Below, piece after piece: positions 1-4,989 of a stretch of DNA of 5,544 bases (position 1 is its first letter; each line of letters begins with the position of its first letter). Position numbers and translations under genes: made by a program. This stretch comes from Rickettsiales bacterium (GTDB taxonomy: Bacteria; Pseudomonadota; Alphaproteobacteria; Rickettsiales; CANDYO01). The stretch is taken from positions 1 to 5,544 of the forward strand of contig CANDYO010000134.1 of NCBI GenBank assembly GCA_947424995.1. Reading direction: 5' to 3'. The notes below the pieces were generated by a model, which made no database searches, had not been told where the DNA came from, and saw only the letters and a program-made list of their open reading frames with translations.

Positions 1-262
1 TTTCTGCATCCAGTGTACCAAGCGCTGGGTATAAAATGGCCACAAAAATTTAAGCATATTGATACGATGTAGTGCCTCGCTGCATCAAAACTCTAGGATT
101 TACAAGGGGTTAAGGCCAGCCCCATTCCAAAGTCAAGAACTATATAGATCTGAGGTAAGAAATTGGACACGGATGAAAAGAGTAATGAGTTAGTGGATAA
201 GAAATGAAAGTTGTGTGGATTGGAAAAATAGTTATGTGGTTGTTTGTTTGTGTTATTTTCCA
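1..262. other. Left-edge region without a convincing gene
   Basis: I see no supported gene here. Two short frames run off the left edge. On the plus strand, 1-72 reads as 23 residues (FLHPVYQALGIKWPQKFKHI and three more) ending in TAG, and could be the tail of a gene. On the minus strand, an ATG at 55-57 opens MLKFLWPFYTQRLVHWMQK, which could be the start of a gene, but it has no well-placed ribosome-binding site. At most one is real and I cannot choose. A small hairpin, GGGGTT-AAGGCC-AGCCCC, lies at 106-123. A 40-codon plus-strand frame starts at 204 with a hydrophobic stretch and runs into the repeat that follows. The 11-mer ACAAAAATTTA (41-51) recurs at 358-368 inside that repeat, so part of this region may be decayed repeat. 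Confidence 0.4.
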
Positions 263-495
263 GTTACGAACGTCATCGCGAGCGAAACGCTTCATAGCCA
301 CTAGGCTGGAAGCGTTGAGAGCTTAAGATCCAGTAAGACGATTAATCCCGTAGGGATACAAAAATTTATGCAGACCTTTGGTATAGTTATTGTCCTGGTG
401 GCCTACAAAAAATGTTTTCTGCATAGATGCGATAAAGCATTTTTTTCGTTAATAGACGTTCGTAACCGCATTAATAAACTTTTACAGGGATGACG
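263..495. repeat. Structured palindromic repeat, copy 1
   Basis: The core is bounded by CGTCATC (271-277) and its reverse complement GATGACG (489-495). A perfect 12-bp inverted pair, GTTACGAACGTC (263-274) and GACGTTCGTAAC (455-466), encloses most of it. Nested inside are a strong hairpin at 286-316 (AACGCTTC pairs GAAGCGTT, then AGCC pairs GGCT), a GTA-loop hairpin ATCCC-GTA-GGGAT (345-357), and an 8-bp pair TATGCAGA/TCTGCATA (368-375 and 418-425). The order CGTCAT, GCGA-rich stretch, GATCCAGT, ATTA, CC-GTA-GG hairpin, then ATAC is shared with 3678-3884, so the two belong to one family. Repeats beginning CGTCATTGCGAGCGAAG and ending near ATCCAG are known in many intracellular bacteria. I infer a dispersed non-coding palindromic element, but the exact boundaries are uncertain. 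It lies just beyond the stop codon of the minus-strand gene ending at 530. Confidence 0.7.
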
Positions 496-529
496 CCGAT
501 TTTTGTTTTTAAGCAAAAAATAATTAGAG

Positions 530-1399
530 TTACCTAGAATAATAGTCAGCTCCGTAACTTTCAGTAGCATCAGAAGTGCATTTACCCATTAAATCAGAAA
601 GATTTAATAAATGTATATTAGTATGTATAGCTTTAATAAAATCTACCAGTAGTGGTTGTAAATTTGTGATAGATGACATTTGATCTGGCGTAAACATTGA
701 TAGACCTATATTTTGTTGAGCGGCGGTTATGCCAGGCATAAATTGTGAACACACAAAAATATTGCTGCATTGGCTAGTTAGATTAATTAACTGAGAGATT
801 ACCTCGGTTTGCTGAGGTGACATAGGTGTAGGAGTTATTGGAAGAGGAAGTATAGATGCAAAATCTGCCTGTATCCCTTCTATTATAGGGATTAATTGCT
901 TTAAAGATTTAGGATCTAGATTAACATCTATATATTGACTAAATGAAGCTAGATTTGCTTGCATAGCTTCAAATCCATTTGCTGCATTAGCGCCCCAAAG
1001 AGTGTTTGCAAGAGGAGCTCCTGTCGGTGCAGAATTAGGGTTTGCTGTTACTTCCCAGACTTGTGCAGTAGTTCGTAGGCTAGTTGCTTGAGTCGAGATG
1101 TCATTATACATGTTATCTTCAGGTTCAAGACTAGGGTCAGATGGTACTCTCACTGCATCTAAGTTTTTAACTAAACTATTATATAAAGGATCTAAAGCAA
1201 CAATGGATGTATCTGGACTCGCCCAAGCATCCCAATATGCTGTAGCAGCTTCTTGGGCTTGACCTAATTGATAATCTAAGATTTTAAGTTTTAATAAATT
1301 ATTGGTATCCTTACATGATTGAGTTGAAAAATTAGAAATTGAATTAAGTGAAATTCTAGCTAATGAATACATTTGGTATTGTGTTGATTTAGCTAACAT
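530..1399 (-). CDS. Hypothetical protein, 289 residues, function unknown
   Basis: I do not recognise this protein. The start is supported by TAAGGAAA (1406-1413, read on the minus strand) about 6 bases before ATG; the stop is TAA. No signal peptide or membrane segment is visible, so it looks soluble. It is acidic, with 9 Lys and 4 Arg against roughly 25 Asp and Glu. Four cysteines sit at 29, 211, 217 and 274. The middle (about residues 120-155) is rich in Ala and Asn. A proline-rich stretch, LPLPITPTPMSP, covers residues 184-195, followed by a probably helical C-terminal third ending in YGADYYSR. It is divergent from groESL across a 200-bp spacer. Sustained base use similar to its neighbours, the length and the good ribosome-binding site argue for a real gene. 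A lineage-specific secreted or host-interacting protein is possible, but nothing in the sequence proves it. Confidence 0.75.
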   Translation of the reverse strand: MLAKSTQYQMYSLARISLNSISNFSTQSCKDTNNLLKLKILDYQLGQAQEAATAYWDAWASPDTSIVALDPLYNSLVKNLDAVRVPSDPSLEPEDNMYNDISTQATSLRTTAQVWEVTANPNSAPTGAPLANTLWGANAANGFEAMQANLASFSQYIDVNLDPKSLKQLIPIIEGIQADFASILPLPITPTPMSPQQTEVISQLINLTSQCSNIFVCSQFMPGITAAQQNIGLSMFTPDQMSSITNLQPLLVDFIKAIHTNIHLLNLSDLMGKCTSDATESYGADYYSR

Positions 1400-1409
1400 A
1401 ATATTTTTC

Positions 1410-1438
1410 CTTATATTTATTTAATCATGAGTATTCAA
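1410..1438 (-). promoter_or_regulatory. Candidate promoter of the 289-residue gene
   Basis: Read on the minus strand, TTGAAT (1433-1438) and TATAAG (1410-1415) are separated by exactly 17 bp, an ideal sigma70 spacing. However, the TATAAG box overlaps the ribosome-binding site TAAGGAAA (1406-1413). Transcription from it would start only a few bases before the ATG and exclude that site. Either the transcript is nearly leaderless or the true promoter lies further upstream and this match is chance in AT-rich DNA. Confidence 0.3.
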
Positions 1439-1525
1439 GGTTAATATTTATGTGTTAATTAGTAGTTAATTTAAAGATGTTTTTTACTCTAACTAAAATA
1501 TAGTTATAAAAAAATATTAAGGGAT

Positions 1526-1555
1526 CTTGACAGTTAATAGGATCATACCTATATG
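1526..1555 (+). promoter_or_regulatory. groESL promoter, heat-shock-like
   Basis: TTGACA (1527-1532) is a perfect sigma70 -35 box. A TATATG -10 candidate lies at 1550-1555 after 17 bp. The same bases also read CTTGAC (1526-1531) followed by CCTATAT (1548-1554), which resembles the CTTG and C-Y-TAT-N-T pattern reported for heat-shock sigma32 (RpoH) promoters of Alphaproteobacteria. Given the downstream genes, control by RpoH is the likelier reading, possibly with housekeeping overlap. A start near 1562 would give a leader of roughly 38 bases before groES. I see no CIRCE operator (TTAGCACTC-N9-GAGTGCTAA), so HrcA control is not supported. Confidence 0.6.
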
Positions 1556-1599
1556 TAGATTAAGGAAGATCTATTAATCAATTTAAAGAGAGGGGACTT

Positions 1600-1890
1600 A
1601 TGTCTATATCATTTAAGCCGCTTGGTGATCGGGTGGTCATTGAAGCTACAAAGCGTGAAGATAAAACAGCTGGTGGCATTTATTTACCAGATAGCGCAAA
1701 AGAAAAACCGATGGAAGGTACCGTAGTTTCTGTAGGTAAAGGTGCTAGAGATAGTCAAGGTAATCTGATACCTATGGAATTAAAAGCTGGCGACCGAATA
1801 GTTTTTGGTAAATGGGCTGGTACTGAAGTTAAAATTGACGGTAAAGAGTTATTAATAATGAAAGAATCTGATGTGATGGGGGTATTATAA
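1600..1890 (+). CDS. groES: Co-chaperonin GroES (Hsp10)
   Basis: GroES forms the seven-subunit lid that closes the GroEL folding chamber in the cytoplasm. The 96 residues match the usual length of about 95-97. Visible landmarks are the N-terminal strand FKPLGDRVVI (5-14), the GroEL-binding mobile loop (about 18-34) with GGIYLP at 25-30 in place of the common GGIVLP, the KEKPMEG turn (34-40), the roof-loop region (about 48-64), the KWAGTEV block (71-77) and the typical tail KESDVMGVL (88-96). The KEKPM, KWAGTE and KESDV blocks resemble Rickettsia GroES. The start is fixed by the purine-rich site AGAGAGGGG (1587-1595) a few bases before ATG. The stop lies only 3 bases before groEL, so the two form one operon and are probably translationally coupled. 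I see no defect. Confidence 0.98.
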   Translation: MSISFKPLGDRVVIEATKREDKTAGGIYLPDSAKEKPMEGTVVSVGKGARDSQGNLIPMELKAGDRIVFGKWAGTEVKIDGKELLIMKESDVMGVL

Positions 1891-1893
1891 ACT

Positions 1894-3549
1894 ATGGCTA
1901 AACAAATTAAAAATGGTTATGAAAGTCAAAGAGCAATTCTTGAAGGTATGGCTATCCTTTGTGAAACAGTAGGAAGTACGTTGGGTCCTAGAGGGAATAA
2001 CGTTATTATTGGCAAAAGCTATGGCGATCCAAAAATTACTAAAGATGGCGTGAGTGTTGCTAAAGAAATAGAATTAAGCGATCCATACCAAGATTTAGGT
2101 GCTAAATTGATGAAATCAGTGGCTAGTAGAACTGCTGAAATTGCTGGTGATGGTACTACCACTTCAACTATACTTGCTTATGCAATAGCTAGTGAAGGCC
2201 ATAAATATGTTGTGGCTGGAATGAATCCTGCTGATTTAAAACGTGGTATTGATAAAGCGGTTACTATAGTTTGTGAAGAAATTAAAAAGAAAAGCAAGAA
2301 AATTAGTTCACAACAAGAAATTGCTCAAGTTGGTACTATTTCTGCTAATAATGATAAAGAAATTGGCGATAAACTTGCTGAAGCGATGGAAAGAGTTGGT
2401 AAAGAAGGCGTTATCTCAATTGAAGAAGGCAAGTCTTTTGGTTTTGAACTTGATATCGTTGAAGGAATGAAATTTGATCGTGGTTATCTATCACCATATT
2501 TTGTTACTAATTCTGAAAAAATGATCGTTGAACTTGAAAATCCATATATCCTATTATGTGAGAAAAAACTATCTAACTTACAGCAAATGATTCCTTTATT
2601 GGAAGCTTTAATGCAAGCGCGTAAGCCATTATTAATTATTGCTGAAGATGTTGAAGGTGAAGCTTTAGCGGCTTTGGTTGTCAATAAATTACGAGTAGGT
2701 CTACAAGTTGCTGCTGTGAAGGCTCCAGGTTTTGGTGATCGTCGTAAAGCTATGCTTGAAGATATTGCTGCTCTTACAGGTGGTCAATTGGTTAGTGATG
2801 ATTTAGGTATTAGCCTTGAGAATGTTACTTTAGAAATGTTAGGTCGTGCTAAGAAAGTACGGATTGGCAAAGAAGATACTACTATTGTTGATGGTAGTGG
2901 TGAGAAAGCCGCTATTGATGCGCGTAGCAATCAAATTAGAGCTCAAATCGCTGAAACTACTTCTGATTATGACAAAGAAAAGCTACAAGAAAGATTAGCT
3001 AAATTAGTTGGTGGTGTAGCCTTGTTAAAGGTTGGTGGCGCTAGCGAAGTTGAAGTTAAAGAACGTAAAGACCGCGTTGAAGATGCATTGCATGCTACAC
3101 GCGCTGCTGTTGCTGAAGGAATTGTTCCTGGTGGCGGTGTGACTTTACTTTATGCAACTCGCGCTCTTGATAATGTTGAAGTTGACAATGATGATCAAAG
3201 AGCAGGGGTTAACATAGTTCGTAAAGCTCTTTCAGCTCCATTACGTAGGATTGTTTCTAATTCAGGACTTGATGGTGCAGTTGTAGCTGGAAAAGTTCTT
3301 GAAAGCAAAGATACTAACTTTGGTTTTGATGCGCAAAAACTTGAATATGTTGATATGATTAAAGCTGGGATTATTGATCCAACTAAAGTTGTACGTACTG
3401 CACTTCAAGATGCAGCATCAGTTGCTGGTTTAGTTATTACTACTCAAGCTCTGATTGTTGATAAGCCAGAAGATAATAATGGTGGCGGCAAAATGCCTGG
3501 TGGTGGAATGCCTGGTGGAATGGGCGGTATGGGTGGTATGGATTTCTAA
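1894..3549 (+). CDS. groEL: Chaperonin GroEL (Hsp60)
   Basis: GroEL builds the 14-subunit ATP-driven double ring that refolds proteins with GroES. It has 551 residues against 548 in E. coli. Catalytic and nucleotide-site residues are present: TLGP (29-32), D51 in KDGVSV, the GDGTTT loop (85-90, D86) and D397 in VEDALHATRA. Apical residues that bind substrate and GroES are kept (Y198, Y202, F203, I233, L236, L258, V262, V263). The tail is the usual Gly-Met repeat ending GGMDF. Long blocks (about 192-230 and 484-503) are nearly identical to Rickettsia GroEL. The stretch 18-45 is unusual: it reads ILCETVGSTLGPRGNNV where relatives have ILADAVKVTLGPKGRNV, so E. coli K34 and R36 become R33 and N35. 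A GGGGG run (1878-1882) inside groES, 11 bases before the ATG, is the probable ribosome-binding site. The gene is intact and ends before a strong terminator. Confidence 0.99.
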   Translation: MAKQIKNGYESQRAILEGMAILCETVGSTLGPRGNNVIIGKSYGDPKITKDGVSVAKEIELSDPYQDLGAKLMKSVASRTAEIAGDGTTTSTILAYAIASEGHKYVVAGMNPADLKRGIDKAVTIVCEEIKKKSKKISSQQEIAQVGTISANNDKEIGDKLAEAMERVGKEGVISIEEGKSFGFELDIVEGMKFDRGYLSPYFVTNSEKMIVELENPYILLCEKKLSNLQQMIPLLEALMQARKPLLIIAEDVEGEALAALVVNKLRVGLQVAAVKAPGFGDRRKAMLEDIAALTGGQLVSDDLGISLENVTLEMLGRAKKVRIGKEDTTIVDGSGEKAAIDARSNQIRAQIAETTSDYDKEKLQERLAKLVGGVALLKVGGASEVEVKERKDRVEDALHATRAAVAEGIVPGGGVTLLYATRALDNVEVDNDDQRAGVNIVRKALSAPLRRIVSNSGLDGAVVAGKVLESKDTNFGFDAQKLEYVDMIKAGIIDPTKVVRTALQDAASVAGLVITTQALIVDKPEDNNGGGKMPGGGMPGGMGGMGGMDF

Positions 3550-3579
3550 ATCCTAACTCATATTCTCGTTATACTTAAG

Positions 3580-3613
3580 AAAAACTCAGGAGGGCAACTT
3601 CCTGAGTTTTTTT
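3580..3613 (+). terminator. Intrinsic terminator of groESL
   Basis: AAAACTCAGGA (3581-3591) pairs perfectly with TCCTGAGTTTT (3600-3610) around an 8-base loop, and the stem is followed by an uninterrupted T run (3607-3613). It begins 31 bases after the groEL stop. This is a textbook rho-independent terminator, so the operon probably ends with groEL. The stem is flanked by A and T runs and might also act weakly on the opposite strand. Confidence 0.93.
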
Positions 3614-3677
3614 GTTTGTGATCTCAGTTTCAGTGCATGACATAAAAATTAACAATGTATAAAGACGCCATTTTTGA
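3614..3677. other. Spacer between the groESL terminator and palindromic repeat 2
   Basis: I see no gene here. Together with the groEL terminator and the 207-bp palindrome that follows, this makes up the gene-free stretch 3550-3895. The last bases, GACGCCATTTTTG (3664-3676), match GACGCCGATTTTTG (492-505) at the right edge of repeat copy 1 apart from one extra base. The spacer may therefore be partly repeat-derived, with GACG at 3664-3667 looking like the end of another element. Confidence 0.4.
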
Positions 3678-3884
3678 CGTCATCCAGAACGAAGCTGAGC
3701 AAAGCGAAGCAAGTGTGGGATCCAGTCACAATTAGATGACCGTAGGTCATACTAAACATACTTTCTAAGAAATCTAAACCTTAGGTTTAGATTTCTTTAG
3801 CATTATAATGGCTTTCTACCATGTTTGTTGGTCTAGATTCTACACTTACTTCGCTAATGCTCAGCTGCGCTTCTAAGAATGACG
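3678..3884. repeat. Palindromic repeat, copy 2 (207 bp)
   Basis: The left arm (3678-3724, starting CGTCATCCAGAACGAAGC) is the imperfect inverted complement of the right arm (3834-3884, ending GAATGACG). About 39 of 47 positions pair in my hand alignment, with small gaps. Inside lie a GTA-loop hairpin ATGACC-GTA-GGTCAT (3736-3750), a very strong 14-bp hairpin (3767-3797) and the 10-bp palindrome CATTATAATG (3801-3810). The left half shares its layout with copy 1, including GATCCAGT, ATTA and the GTA-loop hairpin followed by ATAC. The architecture recalls palindromic elements dispersed through Rickettsiales genomes, although I cannot assign it to a named class. It ends 11 bases beyond the stop codon of the minus-strand gene at 3896. 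No protein-coding frame within it is convincing, so if mobile it would depend on other enzymes or be an inactive remnant. Confidence 0.85.
3767..3797. repeat. Perfect 14-bp hairpin inside repeat 2
   Basis: AAGAAATCTAAACC (3767-3780) and GGTTTAGATTTCTT (3784-3797) are exact reverse complements around a 3-base TTA spacer. It sits near the centre of the larger palindrome, where it would form the tip of the cruciform or RNA hairpin. No uninterrupted T run follows on either strand, so it is not a classic terminator, though it could protect the 3' end of the minus-strand transcript. Confidence 0.85.
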
Positions 3885-3885
3885 C

Positions 3886-3917
3886 TAATCCGGTCTTAAT
3901 TATCAGAAAACGGATTA
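3886..3917 (-). repeat. Inverted repeat straddling a stop codon
   Basis: TAATCCG (3886-3892) pairs exactly with CGGATTA (3911-3917) across 18 bases that include the TAA stop (3896-3898) of the 311-residue gene. It abuts the right end of repeat copy 2. It could fold at the 3' end of the mRNA, but has no T run and may be chance. Confidence 0.35.
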
Positions 3918-4831
3918 AGATGAGCGCCGCTATAATCTACCTCATGATGAATTACGGTTCCATCAGCAATGATTGGTTGATCCATAAATACAGTGCCATG
4001 AGGGTTAGAGATAGCTCGTAAGTCTGTCCAATGAGTGTTAAGAGTTTGATATAACGATATAGAGTAGGCGTTTGTTCCATAATTAGCTGCAAAAGTTTCG
4101 TAACTAGGAAAATTATGAAAGGGATTAAAAGTAAAAACAGTTGAATATCTTGGTGCTTCTACTGTGACCATTTCTGTTATATGGCTTTGAGTTTGATAGC
4201 TTTCACTATTAGTCCTTAATAAATGATCAAAGCGTAGGCTATCTAGCATTTGTTGATAGTTATTACCATTACTTTGCCAGACAGCTGAAATTGCAGGGTT
4301 GTTAATAGTTAGATGATATAGAGAGCTGTGAATGGTAAGTAGCTGATTAAAATTACTCTCACCATCAGCAAGTGTTTGATAAGATGGATTAGAGTTATAT
4401 GAATTTTGATCGTGCTGCAGATAAGTATTCCATGGATAGACGTTTTGTTCATTGTTAATTAAGATTATAACTATATTACCGCGAGGGTAGTTAACTGTTG
4501 CCATATCTTCCAGAGTATTAGGATGAACTAAAGAGAGCAAAGGAAGTTGGATAAGAGCTGGTTCCACTGCTAGAGGGGCTGAGGTGTTAGCATTATTGTT
4601 AGTCGTAGTAGCTATATTAGATTGAGATAAAGTTGTGATAATAGGTACATAAATTGCGCCAACTTGAATATATGGTCCTTCTGGAGGAATTCCTTCAGCT
4701 ATAATGTTAGTTTGAGATCTAGCTCTATTATTGGTTTGGAGCTGTTCAAATTGGGTTTCTGTTATCTGTGCTCTTATAGGAGGATCAAAGTTGCCAAAGT
4801 TTATGAACACAGAATCACCGCTAGCTTTCAT
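3896..4831 (-). CDS. Hypothetical lysine-depleted protein, 311 residues
   Basis: I do not recognise this protein. AAGGAA (4837-4842, minus strand) lies 5 bases before the ATG, and a strong promoter lies just upstream. There is no signal peptide or membrane helix. Composition is striking: one lysine (K2), no cysteine, 8 Arg, 12 His and about 36 Asn (near 12 percent), with many Gln, Thr, Ser and Tyr. Net charge is clearly negative. Residues 43-65 are rich in Pro, Gly and Ile; 68-85 form a low-complexity Ser, Thr and Asn linker; 112-126 (TVNYPRGNIVIILIN) looks like a buried strand; the C-terminal half is rich in Asn and aromatic residues and ends ADGTVIHHEVDYSGAHLNPF and four more. The linker suggests two parts: about 1-66 and 86-311. 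Lysine depletion is known in some toxins acting in host cytosol, so an effector is possible but only inferred. The stop lies 11 bases from repeat copy 2. Confidence 0.75.
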   Translation of the reverse strand: MKASGDSVFINFGNFDPPIRAQITETQFEQLQTNNRARSQTNIIAEGIPPEGPYIQVGAIYVPIITTLSQSNIATTTNNNANTSAPLAVEPALIQLPLLSLVHPNTLEDMATVNYPRGNIVIILINNEQNVYPWNTYLQHDQNSYNSNPSYQTLADGESNFNQLLTIHSSLYHLTINNPAISAVWQSNGNNYQQMLDSLRFDHLLRTNSESYQTQSHITEMVTVEAPRYSTVFTFNPFHNFPSYETFAANYGTNAYSISLYQTLNTHWTDLRAISNPHGTVFMDQPIIADGTVIHHEVDYSGAHLNPFSDN

Positions 4832-4864
4832 ATATATTCCTTATTATTTTGTTAAACCTAAATG

Positions 4865-4893
4865 CTTATACAGAATTTAATTTAATTAGTCAA
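4865..4893 (-). promoter_or_regulatory. Sigma70-type promoter of the 311-residue gene
   Basis: Read on the minus strand, TTGACT (4888-4893) and TATAAG (4865-4870) each match the consensus at 5 of 6 positions and are separated by exactly 17 bp. A start near 4858 would give a leader of about 27 bases that includes the AAGGAA ribosome-binding site. This is the best housekeeping promoter in the window and makes the gene a separate transcription unit from the upstream response regulator. Confidence 0.72.
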
Positions 4894-4940
4894 AAATAAT
4901 AATTAGCTGATCTGTAGTAATGATGATATAGAGGATATAG

Positions 4941-4970
4941 AATCTTTGACCTGTGTTGAGGTCAAAGATT
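4941..4970 (-). terminator. Perfect 11-bp hairpin after the response-regulator gene
   Basis: AATCTTTGACC (4941-4951) and GGTCAAAGATT (4960-4970) are exact reverse complements with an 8-base loop. On the minus strand the hairpin begins 19 bases after the response-regulator stop, where a terminator would be expected, but the following CTATATCC has no T run. It could be a rho-assisted or weak terminator, a 3'-end stabiliser, or an operator dyad located 47 bp upstream of the -35 box of the next gene. The hairpin itself is certain; its role is not. Confidence 0.5.
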
Positions 4971-4989
4971 GTAGTAATAAACAGTTATA

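Noticed and set aside
4..72. Possible C-terminal tail of a plus-strand gene at the left edge, or a minus-strand gene start at 55-57
   Set aside because: Each frame has about 20 codons in the window, they overlap on opposite strands, and neither has a recognisable motif or good ribosome-binding site.
93..257. Minus-strand open frame of about 55 codons ending LDFGMGLALTPCKS
   Set aside because: It has no start codon with a ribosome-binding site, its composition looks like translated AT-rich spacer, and it abuts the repeat. A transposase tail came to mind but I could not support it.
1400..1599. CIRCE operator for HrcA upstream of groES
   Set aside because: No TTAGCACTC or GAGTGCTAA half-site is present. 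The 6-bp pair TAACTA/TAGTTA (1490-1506) is too short and of the wrong sequence.
2273..2684. Open frames on both strands inside groEL
   Set aside because: They lie wholly within the groEL coding frame, are biased in composition (the plus-strand one is mostly Lys and Leu) and have no start signals.
263..3884. CRISPR array or complete insertion sequence
   Set aside because: The repeats are two dispersed imperfect palindromes, not short evenly spaced direct repeats, and no transposase or Cas frame is present.
3929..3950. HHEVDYSGAH in the 311-residue protein as a zinc-protease motif
   Set aside because: The zinc-metalloprotease signature needs HExxH; here the sequence is HEVDY, so the second histidine is missing.
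3821..4021. Plus-strand frame of 66 codons
   Set aside because: It joins the right arm of the palindromic repeat to the antisense of the 311-residue gene, so it is a by-product of both.
4664..4855. Plus-strand frame of 63 codons
   Set aside because: It is antisense to the start of the 311-residue gene and has no ribosome-binding site.
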